Shown here piece after piece: positions 54,014 through 63,670 of a DNA stretch of 64,000 bases. The notes under the pieces were generated by a model that saw only the letters and a program-made list of their open reading frames with translations, had not been told where the DNA came from and did not search any database. Source of the DNA: Hyphomicrobiales bacterium (lineage in GTDB: Bacteria > Pseudomonadota > Alphaproteobacteria > Rhizobiales > Aestuariivirgaceae); the NCBI GenBank assembly GCA_016185245.1, contig JACPNZ010000051.1, positions 1-64,000 on the forward strand, given 5' to 3'. Position numbers and translations under genes: made by a program. The first letter of the stretch is position 1; each line of letters starts with the position of its first letter.

Positions 54014-55197
54014 CCATGCTGCGCCGCCTCATCGCCTTTGCCCTGGCCGCCGCCATCGCGGCTGCCGGCCTGTGGGCCCTGTGGCCGCGGCCGGTGGCGG
54101 TGGAGACGGCGACGGTCGAACGCCGGTCTATCGAGGTAACGGTCGAGGAGGAGGGCAAGGCCCGCATTCGCGAGGTGTTCACCGTGTCGGCGCCGATCAC
54201 TGGCCGGCTGATGCGGCTCGATCTGCGGCCCGGCGACCGGGTTTTGGCCGGAGAAACGGTACTGGCGTCGATCCGCCCGGTGGCGCCGGGACTGCTCGAT
54301 GCCCGGGCCCGCAAGATCGCCGAGGCGGCAGCGGCAGCGGCGCGCGCCACCGTCGAACTCGCCAGTGCCCAGGTAAACCAGGCCGAGGCGCAAAGCAGCT
54401 TTATGGACAGCGAGTTCAATCGCGCCACCCAGCTGGTCCGGCGCGGTACGATTTCCGAGCGGGCTTTCGACAAGGCCAGCCTCGATGCTGCCGTGGCGCA
54501 CGCCGAACTGGCCAGCACCAAAGCCAATCTGCTGGTCCGCCAACGCGAACTGGAAAGCGCCGAGGCGGCCTTGATCGAGGGCGAAACGGGGGCAACTGCA
54601 GTCGCTTGTTGTGTCGATGTCAAGGCCCCGGTGACCGGCGAGGTACTGCGGGTGCTCACCGAGAGCGAGCAGGTTGTACCGGCGGGAACGCCGCTCACGG
54701 AATTGGGCGATCCCGCCGATTTGGAAATCGCCGTCGATCTCCTGTCGCGCGATGCGGTGCGTATCGCCCCCGGGGCCGAGGCCACGATCGATGGCTGGGG
54801 CGGGCCGCCGCTCGCAGCGCAAGTCGAGCGCATCGATCCCGCCGCCGTCACCAAGGTATCAGCACTTGGCATCGAGGAACAGCGGGTAAGCGTCGTACTG
54901 AAACTGACCGGCCCACCCACTACCAGGAATCGGCTCGGTCATGGCTTCCGGGTCGTCGCCCGCATCCGGCTGTGGCGCGGCGACAACCTCGTCGCCGTGC
55001 CGATGGGCGCCCTGTTCCGCACCGGGGCCGACTGGGCGGTGTTCACCGTTCGCGACGGCCGGGCGCAACTGACCCGCATCGAGATCGGCCAGCGCAACGA
55101 CGACTTCGCTGAGGTGAAAACCGGGCTGGCCGAGGGCGACGTAGTGATCCTGCATCCGAGCGATCGGGTGACCGGTGGCGCCGCGGTGGCCCAATAG
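54010..55197 (+). CDS. HlyD-family periplasmic adaptor
   Basis: This 395-aa membrane-fusion protein starts with an anchor (RLIAFALAAAIAAAGLWAL, residues 5-23), then a biotinyl-lipoyl domain (FTVSAPITGRLMRLDLRPGD), a coiled-coil hairpin (about 95-185) and beta-barrel parts. It overlaps the permease stop (ATGA), confirming a three-gene operon. No outer membrane TolC gene is adjacent. Confidence 0.9.
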   Translation: MTMLRRLIAFALAAAIAAAGLWALWPRPVAVETATVERRSIEVTVEEEGKARIREVFTVSAPITGRLMRLDLRPGDRVLAGETVLASIRPVAPGLLDARARKIAEAAAAAARATVELASAQVNQAEAQSSFMDSEFNRATQLVRRGTISERAFDKASLDAAVAHAELASTKANLLVRQRELESAEAALIEGETGATAVACCVDVKAPVTGEVLRVLTESEQVVPAGTPLTELGDPADLEIAVDLLSRDAVRIAPGAEATIDGWGGPPLAAQVERIDPAAVTKVSALGIEEQRVSVVLKLTGPPTTRNRLGHGFRVVARIRLWRGDNLVAVPMGALFRTGADWAVFTVRDGRAQLTRIEIGQRNDDFAEVKTGLAEGDVVILHPSDRVTGGAAVAQ

Positions 55198-55266
55198 GCA
55201 GGGATGGTTTGCGGCGCGGGTCCGGCCAGGCTAATCTTAGCGCATGGCGAAATCACCGGGGAATCG

Positions 55267-56445
55267 ATGACCGATCTGCCGCTTGCCGCCGAATTTCCGC
55301 CCGCCTCCCGCGACCAATGGCTGGCGCGCGTCGAAGCGGTGCTGAAGGGAGCGGTGTTCGAAGAGAGACTGGTAAGTCATACCGCCGATGGCATCCGCAT
55401 CGAGCCCCTCTATGGGCAGATTGCCGGTCCCCGGGCGGCGCGGGCGGTGGTTGCTCCGTGGTCGGTGCATCAGCGGGTCGATCATCCGGACCCGGCCAAA
55501 GCCAATGACCAGGCGCTTGACGATCTTAGCCATGGGGCGACCGGACTGACACTGGTCATTCGAGGGACACCCGCGGCGCGCGGCTTCGGCATCGACGCGA
55601 AGGATATGGCGCGGGTGCTCGACGGCGTGGCGCTGCATGCGATCTCGCTCCGCCTCGAAGGCGATGGGACGACGGCGCTGGCGGGTTGCGTTGCAAACCA
55701 GCCCATCGATCCGTCGCGGCTCGACATCTCTTTCGGCCTGAGCGATGCGGGCCCGGTGCCGGCCCTTGCCGCCCAGGGCTTCACCGGCCCGTTCATCGAG
55801 GCCGATGGCCGCGCCCTGCACGAGAGGGGCGCAACCGAAGCCCAGGAGCTTGGCGCGGTGCTGGCCATGGCGACCGGCTATTTGCGCAAGGCGTCGCCGG
55901 CGGCGGTCGGCGCCACCCTGGCGGCGAATCAGGACATGTTCGCAACCCTTGCCAAGTTCCGCGCCATGAGACTGCTCTGGGCGCGGGTGCTGCAAGCGAG
56001 CGGGCTGCCACAGTCGCCGATCCGCATCCATGCCGAGACCAGCTTCCGCATGATGGCGCGGCTCGATCCCCACACCAACATCCTCAGGGCCGGTACGGCG
56101 GTGTTCGGCGCCGCACTTGGGGGGGCCGATTCGATCGGCGTGCTGCCGTTCTCCCTGGCGCAAGGCTTGCCCAATGGTTTCGCCCGGCGGGTGGCGCGCA
56201 ATGTGCAAACGGTGCTTTCGGAGGAATCGAATCTGTGGCGGGTCGCCGATCCGGCTTCGGGAGCGGGCTATGTCGAGCATCTGACGACAGCGCTGTGCGA
56301 GAAGGCCTGGGCCATCTTCCAGAAGGCCGAGGGCGGAGAGTGGCCGGAGCCCGACCCCGACCGCGCCGAGGGCCTGTCGGTCATCGGCACCGGGGCCTAT
56401 CGTCTGCCTGCGGAATATAGGGCCGAGGTGGAGGCCAGGCCGTGA
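55267..56445 (+). CDS. mutA: Methylmalonyl-CoA mutase small subunit-like protein, short form
   Basis: This 392-aa protein matches the N-terminal TIM-barrel part of MutA, with [56 protein letters not shown] and [17 protein letters not shown]-like [20 protein letters not shown]. Classical small subunits have a further C-terminal domain of about 200 residues, missing here as in several Alphaproteobacteria. The start at 55267 has GGGGA upstream. It overlaps mutB by four bases (GTGA). The subunit is thought to be structural. Confidence 0.9.
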   Translation: MTDLPLAAEFPPASRDQWLARVEAVLKGAVFEERLVSHTADGIRIEPLYGQIAGPRAARAVVAPWSVHQRVDHPDPAKANDQALDDLSHGATGLTLVIRGTPAARGFGIDAKDMARVLDGVALHAISLRLEGDGTTALAGCVANQPIDPSRLDISFGLSDAGPVPALAAQGFTGPFIEADGRALHERGATEAQELGAVLAMATGYLRKASPAAVGATLAANQDMFATLAKFRAMRLLWARVLQASGLPQSPIRIHAETSFRMMARLDPHTNILRAGTAVFGAALGGADSIGVLPFSLAQGLPNGFARRVARNVQTVLSEESNLWRVADPASGAGYVEHLTTALCEKAWAIFQKAEGGEWPEPDPDRAEGLSVIGTGAYRLPAEYRAEVEARP

Positions 56446-58553
56446 GCCGGGTTCCGGATTTGTCCGAAGTCCCGTGGCAGACGCCCGAGGGCATCGCGAT
56501 CAAGGGCGCCTATGGGCCGGCCGACATGGCCGGCATCGACTTCCTCGAAACCTTTCCCGGCATGGCGCCGTATCTGCGCGGTCCCTACCCCACCATGTAT
56601 GTGACGCAAGCCTGGACCATCCGGCAGTACGCGGGCTTTTCGACGGCGGAGGATTCCAACGCCTTCTACCGGCGCAACCTGGCGGCGGGGCAGATGGGGC
56701 TTTCCATCGCCTTCGATCTCGCCACCCATCGCGGCTATGACTCGGACCACCCAAGGGTCGCCGGCGATGTCGGCATGGCCGGGGTGGCGATCGATTCGAT
56801 CTACGACATGCGCACCCTGTTCGACGGCATCCCGCTCGACCAGATGACCGTGTCGATGACCATGAATGGCGCGGTTCTGCCGGTGCTGGCGCTTTACATC
56901 GTGGCGGGCGAGGAACAGGGGGTGGCGCCGGAGAAGCTCGCCGGCACCATCCAGAACGACATTCTGAAAGAGTTCATGGTGCGCAACACCTATATCTATC
57001 CGCCGCGCCAGTCGATGCGCATCGTCTCGGATATCTTCAAATTCACCTCCGAGCGCATGCCGAAGTTCAATTCGATCTCGATCTCGGGCTATCACATGCA
57101 GGAGGCGGGTGCCACCGCCGATCTGGAGCTTGCCTATACGCTGGCCGACGGGCTCGAATATGCGCGAGCCGGTGTCGCCGCGGGCCTCGATATCGACCGG
57201 TTCGCGCCACGGCTCTCCTTCTTCTGGGCCATCGGCATGAACTTCTTCATGGAAGTGGCCAAGATGCGGGCCGCCCGCATGTTGTGGGCCAAGCTGATGA
57301 AACGCTTCGAGCCAAAGGACGAGCGCTCGCTCGCTCTGCGCACCCACTGCCAGACCTCGGGCTGGAGCCTATCGGCCCAGGACGTCTACAACAATGTGAC
57401 CCGCACCTTGATCGAGGCGATGGCGGCGACGCAAGGAGGAACCCAGTCGCTGCACACCAATTCGCTCGACGAGGCGCTGGCGCTGCCCACCGATTTTTCC
57501 GCCCGCATCTCGCGCAACACCCAGCTTTTCCTGCAGCAGGAGGCGGGAACCGACCGGGTGATCGATCCGTGGGGCGGGAGTTTCTTTGTCGAACGCCTCA
57601 CTGCCGACCTGGCGGCAAAGGCCTGGGGCCATATCGAGGAGATCGAGGCGATGGGCGGCATGGCCAAGGCGATCGAGGCGGGATTGCCGAAGCAACGCAT
57701 CGAAGAGGCGGCGGCCCGCACCCAGGCGCGCATCGATGCGGGCGAGCAGACGGTGGTTGGCGTCAACAAGTACCGGATCGACAGCGATGCGGAGATCGAC
57801 ATCCTGAAGGTCGACAATTCAGCGGTGAGAGCCCAACAGATCGAGAAGCTCAAGCGGCTCAGGGCCGAGCGCGATCCCGTCCAGTGCCAGGCAATGCTGG
57901 GGAAGCTGACGGACGTGGCTCGTAGCGGAAATGGCAATCTCCTCGCCGCGGCCATCGATGCGGCGCGGGCCAAGGCAACGGTCGGCGAAATCTCGGCGGC
58001 GCTGGAGAAGGTGTGGAACCGGCACCAGGCGAAAACCTACGTGGTGAAGGGCATCTATGCCGCCACACCGCGCGATCAGCAGAAGATCGAGCGGGCCCGC
58101 CAGGCGATCGCGGCTTTCCGCGAGGCGGACGGGAGGGCGCCCACGATCCTCGTCGCCAAGATCGGCCAGGACGGCCACGACCGGGGCCAGAAGGTGATCG
58201 CCTCGGCCTTCGCCGACATGGGCTTTGCGGTGAAGGTGGGCGCACTGTTTGCAACGCCTGAGGAAGTGGCGGCGATGGCGGTCGAGGAGAAGGTTCATGC
58301 GGTGGGGGTTTCCTCGCTCACCGCCGGCCACCTCGCCCATATCCCGCCGCTCAAGGCGGCACTTGCCGCGGCGGGGAGGCCCGACATCATGGTGGTGGTG
58401 GGGGGCGTCATTCCGCCCGAGGACATGGAGCGGCTGCGCCAGATGGGGGTCGATGCGGTGTTCCCGCCGGGAACCGTGATCCCCGAGGCAGCACTTGCCA
58501 TCCTCGACGCTCTCAACCGGCGCCTCGGTTACGCCCAGAAGGCGGCGGAATGA
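56442..58553 (+). CDS. mutB: Methylmalonyl-CoA mutase large subunit
   Basis: This 703-aa enzyme converts methylmalonyl-CoA to succinyl-CoA. The TIM barrel (1-560) has [20 protein letters not shown] and the substrate-binding core [20 protein letters not shown]; the C-terminal B12 domain has [20 protein letters not shown] with the cobalt-ligating His. The GTG start overlaps mutA. No MeaB chaperone gene is nearby. Confidence 0.96.
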   Translation: MSRVPDLSEVPWQTPEGIAIKGAYGPADMAGIDFLETFPGMAPYLRGPYPTMYVTQAWTIRQYAGFSTAEDSNAFYRRNLAAGQMGLSIAFDLATHRGYDSDHPRVAGDVGMAGVAIDSIYDMRTLFDGIPLDQMTVSMTMNGAVLPVLALYIVAGEEQGVAPEKLAGTIQNDILKEFMVRNTYIYPPRQSMRIVSDIFKFTSERMPKFNSISISGYHMQEAGATADLELAYTLADGLEYARAGVAAGLDIDRFAPRLSFFWAIGMNFFMEVAKMRAARMLWAKLMKRFEPKDERSLALRTHCQTSGWSLSAQDVYNNVTRTLIEAMAATQGGTQSLHTNSLDEALALPTDFSARISRNTQLFLQQEAGTDRVIDPWGGSFFVERLTADLAAKAWGHIEEIEAMGGMAKAIEAGLPKQRIEEAAARTQARIDAGEQTVVGVNKYRIDSDAEIDILKVDNSAVRAQQIEKLKRLRAERDPVQCQAMLGKLTDVARSGNGNLLAAAIDAARAKATVGEISAALEKVWNRHQAKTYVVKGIYAATPRDQQKIERARQAIAAFREADGRAPTILVAKIGQDGHDRGQKVIASAFADMGFAVKVGALFATPEEVAAMAVEEKVHAVGVSSLTAGHLAHIPPLKAALAAAGRPDIMVVVGGVIPPEDMERLRQMGVDAVFPPGTVIPEAALAILDALNRRLGYAQKAAE

Positions 58554-58581
58554 TCGGTCGACCGCGACGGGAGTCGGAACC

Positions 58582-58725
58582 ATGCTGAAGCGATTTGCCA
58601 CCCTGGCGGTTCTGGGCCTGGCACTGGCCGGCTGCATCCTGCAATCGAAGACGCCGGTCATTCCGGCCGACGGCGGCAAGTTGCTGCTCAGGACTATGGC
58701 AGCCGCTTCGCCAGCTAATCGCTGA
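58582..58725 (+). CDS. Small lipoprotein (47 aa)
   Basis: The frame MLKRFATLAVLGLALAGC is a signal peptide with lipobox LAGC; the mature part is about 30 residues (ILQSKTPVIPADGG and a polar end). GGGAG lies ten bases before the ATG. It stands between mutB and the Tat protein gene. Function unknown; it resembles small entericidin-like lipoproteins only in layout. Confidence 0.65.
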   Translation: MLKRFATLAVLGLALAGCILQSKTPVIPADGGKLLLRTMAAASPANR

Positions 58726-58772
58726 AGGCTGACGGCCCCTCTCTTGCAGGCGTAAGCCCGGAGTGTGCCAGG

Positions 58773-60044
58773 ATGAAACTCGCCCGCCGAACCCTGTTGT
58801 CCGCCGTCACGGCTGCCGCGCTAGTTCCGGTGGCGCGGGCGAAAGCGAGTCAAATCAAGGGCTTGCAGACGACAATTGAGAAATCGATTCAAGGCGACGG
58901 CGTGCTGCGGCTGGGTGCTGGAACCTGGCGGGTTTCGGGCCTGCGGATTGCGGCAGCGCTGCGGCTTGAGGGCGTTTCGGGGCAGACGAAACTTGTGGGC
59001 GACGGCGGCGGACCCATTCTGACCATTGCCGATACGGCTGAGGTTTCCATCTCCGGCATCGACTTCGAGGGTGGCGATGCTCCGCCCGCGACGGAAGACG
59101 CGCTGGTGGTGGCGCGGAACGTGACGGGCTTGAGGGTGAGCGACTGCCGCTTCAGCGGATTTCCGGGAAGCGGCCTCAGGCTCGAGGGCTGCTCCGGGCG
59201 CATTGCGGCGAACCGCTTTGCCAAGCTCGGCATCACCGGGCTCCTGGCACTCGACTCGAAGGGTCTTGAGATTTCCGGCAATGAGGTTGCTGACATCGGC
59301 AACAACGGCATCCAGGTGTGGACGAGTGAGCCCACCGAGGACGGCACCATCGTTACCAACAACCGGGTGCGCGGGATTTCGGCCACCCAGGGCGGGGATG
59401 GGCAGAACGGCAACGGCATCAATATCTACCGGGCCGGCAATGTCATGGTCGCGGGCAACCGCATCAGCGAGTGCGCCTTCTCGGCGATCCGCAACAATGC
59501 GGGTTCCAACTGCCAGATCGTCAACAATTCGGTGTCGCGCTGCCGGGAAGTTTCGATCTATTGTGAATTCGGTTTCGAGGGCGCGGTCGTCACCGGCAAC
59601 CTGATCGAGGACGTGGCCTTCGGCATCTCGATCACCAATTTCAACGAGGGCGGCAGGCTCGCCGTGTGCGCCAACAATGTGGTGCGCAACGTCAGCGGCG
59701 GCGTGCCGAGCCGCAGCGGGACCGGGATTGCCGCCGAGGCCGATACGCTGGTCACCGGCAATGTAGTCGAGAACGCCCGCGACAACGGCATATGGCTGGG
59801 CTGGGGCAAGTATTGCCGCAATCTGGCGGCGAGCGGCAATCTGGTGCGGAATTGCGGCCGTGGCATCGGTTTCTCGGCGAGCGCTGGAGCAGAACCCGTC
59901 ATGATCACCGGCAACCGCATCGCGGGTGCTGCCATCGCCGCCATCCAGGGCATGGATCATGAGCGGCCGGCCACCGGCGATCTTGGCCTTCCCGGCGCGA
60001 CGCTACCGGGCGGGGCGGTGGTCAGCGGCAATTTCGTCAGCTGA
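58773..60044 (+). CDS. TIGR03808-family Tat-exported beta-helix protein
   Basis: This 423-aa protein begins MKLARRTLLSAVTAAALVPV, a twin-arginine signal (Arg5-Arg6), and then has parallel beta-helix repeats marked by N-G/N-R turns (VVARNVTGLRVSDCRFSGFP; GNEVADIGNNGIQVW; GNRIAGAAIAAIQGMD). The TIGR03808 family is typical of Rhizobiales and of unknown function. It overlaps the convergent asparaginase gene by eight bases. Confidence 0.9.
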   Translation: MKLARRTLLSAVTAAALVPVARAKASQIKGLQTTIEKSIQGDGVLRLGAGTWRVSGLRIAAALRLEGVSGQTKLVGDGGGPILTIADTAEVSISGIDFEGGDAPPATEDALVVARNVTGLRVSDCRFSGFPGSGLRLEGCSGRIAANRFAKLGITGLLALDSKGLEISGNEVADIGNNGIQVWTSEPTEDGTIVTNNRVRGISATQGGDGQNGNGINIYRAGNVMVAGNRISECAFSAIRNNAGSNCQIVNNSVSRCREVSIYCEFGFEGAVVTGNLIEDVAFGISITNFNEGGRLAVCANNVVRNVSGGVPSRSGTGIAAEADTLVTGNVVENARDNGIWLGWGKYCRNLAASGNLVRNCGRGIGFSASAGAEPVMITGNRIAGAAIAAIQGMDHERPATGDLGLPGATLPGGAVVSGNFVS

Positions 60045-61005
60045 CGGCGCGCACTTCGCCGACGTGGATATGGCGCCAGTTCGACAGGTCGCGGTGGCGG
60101 AACCCGTCCAGCAACGACTTTTCCTCCGGCGTCCAGAGATCGAGGCTAGCGAGGACGGCAGCCATACCCATTTCGGCGGCGCGGCCGGCGCCATCGTCGC
60201 ATTTGAGCGCGATGCCAAGCCCGGCGTGGGAAACAGCACCGCAATAGACACCTTCGGCTCCGGTCTTGACGAAGACGCGGGGGACAGCACCCATCAGCTC
60301 GGTGTCGAAGCGGCCGCTGCCCGCAACCATGAAGGGATGGCTGCGCACCGCCTCGATGATGCGCCGGCCGGCGGGCCGGCCGATCAGGCGGGCAAAGCCC
60401 AGGGCCAGGTTGCGAATGGGAATGGCCCAGGTCGGCACCGAACAACCGTCAACACCCACCGGCTGGCGGTCGAGGTCGCAGTCGCAGATGTCGCCCATGG
60501 CGGCGGCGGCGGCGCGCTGCACCGGGTGATCGAGCTTCACATAGTCGCGGGCGTCGGCGCCGAGCTGGCGGGCCAAGGCCAGCATGGCGGCGTGCTTGCC
60601 GGAACAATTGTTGTGAACGGCGAGGGCCTCGCCGCCGCCCTTTACCACCGCATGATGGGCGTTCATATCGAGGGGCCAGTGGGCGCCGCACTCGTAGTGG
60701 TCTTCGGTCTCTCCCGCCTTCCTCAGCATGGAGCGGGCCACCCGCACATGCTCGGGCTCGCCGCTATGGGAGGCACAGGCAAGGGCGATCTCCTCGGGGG
60801 TGAAGCCGAAGCGGTCGGACGCGCCGCTGTCGATGACCGGCAGGCATTGAAAGGCCTTGATGGCCGAACGCGGAAACACCGCCGCCGCAATATCGCCGGC
60901 CTGGGCCACCACATGGCCTACCGCATCGACCACCGCAAAGGCGCCGGTGTGGCGGCTTTCGACGATGCCGCCGCGGGTCACTTCGGCGATGACGGGATTA
61001 GGCAT
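60037..61005 (-). CDS. Class 3 L-asparaginase (Rhizobium ReAV-like)
   Basis: This 322-aa protein matches Asparaginase_II (PF06089). The catalytic pair is Ser47 and Lys50 in FPRSAIKAF, as in ReAV, and the Cys/His/Lys motif is in HNNCSGKHAAMLALARQLG, with CASHSGEPEHVRVARSML and VKLDHPVQ also conserved. It hydrolyses L-asparagine without similarity to E. coli-type enzymes. The start at 61005 is eight bases inside the MFS gene, so the two overlap and are co-transcribed. Confidence 0.92.
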   Translation of the reverse strand: MPNPVIAEVTRGGIVESRHTGAFAVVDAVGHVVAQAGDIAAAVFPRSAIKAFQCLPVIDSGASDRFGFTPEEIALACASHSGEPEHVRVARSMLRKAGETEDHYECGAHWPLDMNAHHAVVKGGGEALAVHNNCSGKHAAMLALARQLGADARDYVKLDHPVQRAAAAAMGDICDCDLDRQPVGVDGCSVPTWAIPIRNLALGFARLIGRPAGRRIIEAVRSHPFMVAGSGRFDTELMGAVPRVFVKTGAEGVYCGAVSHAGLGIALKCDDGAGRAAEMGMAAVLASLDLWTPEEKSLLDGFRHRDLSNWRHIHVGEVRAVS

Positions 61006-62233
61006 GCTGCACGTCCTTGCGGTGTTGCCATGCGCCGAGAAAATACCAGGCGAAGGCCACAAGTTGCAGCGCCAGGAACAGGCCGAGCGCCCAGCTGTAG
61101 CCGCGCGGGTCATAGCCCGTGGCGGTTGCCGGAAACAGGCCGATGATCAGGCCCGCCACATATTGCGAGAAGAAGGCGGCGACGAACATGGTGAAGTTGA
61201 TGGTGGCGTTGGAGCGCCCCGCCAGACCTTCGCCGACGCGGGCGGCAAACCATGGAAAAGCAAGGATCGCCACCTGGCCTAAACCCGCCACCACGAGCCA
61301 GGCCGGAACCGCCAGGGCCTCGATGCGGGCGACGATGATCGCCTGGGCCACGAAATAGAGGCAGTTGCAGCCGAGCATCACCGGCATCGGCCCGATGCCG
61401 CGGCGGCCGAGCCGGTCGGCGATGACGCCGACCGAAAGAATTCCGGCCATGAAGGCAAGCGCCATCCATAGGAGGTGACGGTCGACGTCGGGGCGAGAGA
61501 GGCCGAGGTTGTCGCGGAACCAGGGCCCGGCCCACAGGGTCTGGATGCCGATCTGCAGGCCGGAGGTGAGTGCGAGTAGCGGCGCTACCCTGTGGAACAG
61601 CGGCAGGCGCAGGATGGCGACGAGCTCGGCCGCCTGGCGGCGGAAAGGCGCGGGCGTCGTGCCGCCGGTATCAGCGCTGGGCGCCACGGCGAAGATCAGA
61701 GCCGAGGCCGCAACGATGAGAGCGGCGAAGACCAAGAAGACGCCGCGCCAGCCGATCTGCCCGACCAGGAGCTCGGTCGGCACCGTCGCCGCCACCACGC
61801 CAAGGGCGCCAAAGGCCATGATGCTGGTGTTGGCGAGCGAGCGCCACTCAATCGGCACCCAGTTGGCCGACGACTTGAAGCTCGCCATCAGTCCGGCCGA
61901 GAAGCCGAGACCGATGACGGACCTGGCTGCGAACATGGCGGCAAAGCCCGGCGCCAGGGCAAAGCCGACACAGCCGGCCGCGGCGACCAGCAGCAGCCCG
62001 GACTGGACCCTTCGTGGTCCGTAGCGGTCGAGCAGTACGCCAAGCGGCAGCTGGAACAGGGCGAAGGCCCCAAGATAGGCGGCGGTGAGAAGTCCAAGCT
62101 CGGCCGGCGAGAGGCCGGCATCGCGAACCAGATCGGGGGCCACCGCAGCATTCACCGCCCGCAGCAGGTAGGACATGAAATAGCCCGAGGCGAAGGGCAG
62201 AAGGGCGGTGAAAACGATTCGAATGGGGCTCAT
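60998..62233 (-). CDS. MFS transporter linked to the asparaginase
   Basis: This 411-aa protein has about 12 membrane segments and MFS landmarks (VLLDRYGPRRVQ after TM2-TM3; RVGEGLAGRSNATINFTMF). It starts MSPIRIVFTALLPFASGYFM. Position suggests an amino acid or asparagine-related substrate, by context only. The start at 62233 is preferred over a distant upstream in-frame Met. Confidence 0.9.
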   Translation of the reverse strand: MSPIRIVFTALLPFASGYFMSYLLRAVNAAVAPDLVRDAGLSPAELGLLTAAYLGAFALFQLPLGVLLDRYGPRRVQSGLLLVAAAGCVGFALAPGFAAMFAARSVIGLGFSAGLMASFKSSANWVPIEWRSLANTSIMAFGALGVVAATVPTELLVGQIGWRGVFLVFAALIVAASALIFAVAPSADTGGTTPAPFRRQAAELVAILRLPLFHRVAPLLALTSGLQIGIQTLWAGPWFRDNLGLSRPDVDRHLLWMALAFMAGILSVGVIADRLGRRGIGPMPVMLGCNCLYFVAQAIIVARIEALAVPAWLVVAGLGQVAILAFPWFAARVGEGLAGRSNATINFTMFVAAFFSQYVAGLIIGLFPATATGYDPRGYSWALGLFLALQLVAFAWYFLGAWQHRKDVQHA

Positions 62234-62348
62234 GAGGTGAAGCTTTTGTAATGGTCCCCTAACCGATTGCTGCGACAAATGCGACTATTGTGATTCGTAG
62301 GGTCCAAACTATCTACGCCCCCTTCTCAGGGTTCAGGGAACGAAGCCG

Positions 62349-63080
62349 ATGATCAGACGCGCGCTGGCCTTCCAGCACATGGACGACGAGCCACCCGGGC
62401 TGTTCGGGGAGTTCCTGCGCGAGCATGGCGCGGCACTCGATATCGTGATGCTGCACCGGGGCGAGGCGATCCCGTCGCTGGCTCCCTACGATCTGCTGCT
62501 GGTGCTGGGCGGGGCCATGGATGTGTGGGAGACGGCCGCCCACCCCTGGCTCGTGCCCGAGAAGGCGGCGATCAAGGAATGGGCGATGAAGCGCAACCGG
62601 CCGTTTCTCGGCATCTGCCTCGGATTGCAATTGCTGGCCGAAGCGCTCGGCGGCGAGGTGGGCAAGGCCCGCGCCGAGGTGGGGGTCGGCAAGGTGGGGC
62701 TCAATGGGCTCGGCTTTCAGCATCCGGCGACGCGGGGCCTCAAGCCATCGTTTAAGGTCATGCAGTGGCACCATGCCGAGGTGACCAGGCTTCCGGCGGG
62801 GGCTGAGGTGCTGGCGTCGTCGTCGGTGACGCCGGTGCAGATCATGAGTGTCGGACGCGACATGCTGGCGACCCAGTTCCATGCCGAGCTGACCCCGGCA
62901 TTGATCGACCGCTGGGCCCATATCCCGCAATATCTGCATTGGCTCGACCAGGCGCTGGGTGAGAACGCCTATCAGCGGGTCAGGGCCGAGGCCCTGCCGC
63001 TGATGCCGCAGATGGCGCGGATGAGCCGCGCGCTGTTCGACAATCTGGTGGGCGGCCGGGCGATCCGGGCGGCGGCGTAA
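62349..63080 (+). CDS. Type 1 glutamine amidotransferase-like protein
   Basis: This 243-aa protein has the class I glutaminase nucleophile Cys90 in FLGICLGLQLLAEALG and the His in ATQFHAELTP. VLGGAMDVWE contains the oxyanion loop. The family is often annotated as GMP synthase-like glutamine amidotransferase; the ammonia acceptor is unknown. A region of about 115 bases with a possible divergent promoter separates it from the MFS gene. Confidence 0.9.
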   Translation: MIRRALAFQHMDDEPPGLFGEFLREHGAALDIVMLHRGEAIPSLAPYDLLLVLGGAMDVWETAAHPWLVPEKAAIKEWAMKRNRPFLGICLGLQLLAEALGGEVGKARAEVGVGKVGLNGLGFQHPATRGLKPSFKVMQWHHAEVTRLPAGAEVLASSSVTPVQIMSVGRDMLATQFHAELTPALIDRWAHIPQYLHWLDQALGENAYQRVRAEALPLMPQMARMSRALFDNLVGGRAIRAAA

Positions 63081-63085
63081 GGGCG

Positions 63086-63670
63086 CTACCGCAGGCCGTC
63101 CTCACCCTTGATTTCGCTGGCCTTGAGGCCGCCGACGCGCGGCAAAGGTCGTCCGCCCGAGGTGACGGCGACGGCGACCATGATCTCATTGGCGCGGGGC
63201 GCGTCGTTCACCCGCACTTCCATGCCATCGAAGTGGCTGCGGACGAAGGCGGCGTCCTTGTGGCCCAAGGGAATGTCGAGGGCGACACCGAGGCCGCCAC
63301 GCTTCTTGGACGATGGGATGAGGGCCGCCCCCTTGCCCAGCAGTTTGCGGACGGGGGCGCCGAGCTTGGGGTGGAGAATGGCGGCGGCATGTTCAAGCTC
63401 GCCGTTCTCGCCCACCGCCGCAGCCTTGCCGTAGCTCTGAACCTCGGTGCCGGGAATGCCGAGCGCTGCCACGGCACGCTCGGCCAGAAGACCGCCCAGC
63501 TCCTCGCCCATGTCGATGAGAGCCGAGAGGTCTTCCCGGTAGATGCCGGCGAAGGGATTTTCGATCACCGCCACGGCGGCGGCGCGGCGGATGGGCGGCA
63601 CAACCGGCTGACCCTGCTCGGACAAGGTTTCGTCGACGAAGGTGACGAGTTTGCGGATCTTGGCTTTCAT
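63086..63670 (-). CDS. Amino acid synthesis family protein (DUF1185), copy 1
   Basis: This 194-aa protein starts MKAKIRKLVTFVDETLSEQG and has VIENPFAGIYREDLSALID, GKAAAVGENGELEHAAAILH, LDIPLGHKDAAFVRSHFDGM and the ending ASEIKGEDGLR. This is the AA_synth (PF06684) family, whose role is uncertain. Its start overlaps the stop of a paralogue (ATGA). Confidence 0.9.
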   Translation of the reverse strand: MKAKIRKLVTFVDETLSEQGQPVVPPIRRAAAVAVIENPFAGIYREDLSALIDMGEELGGLLAERAVAALGIPGTEVQSYGKAAAVGENGELEHAAAILHPKLGAPVRKLLGKGAALIPSSKKRGGLGVALDIPLGHKDAAFVRSHFDGMEVRVNDAPRANEIMVAVAVTSGGRPLPRVGGLKASEIKGEDGLR

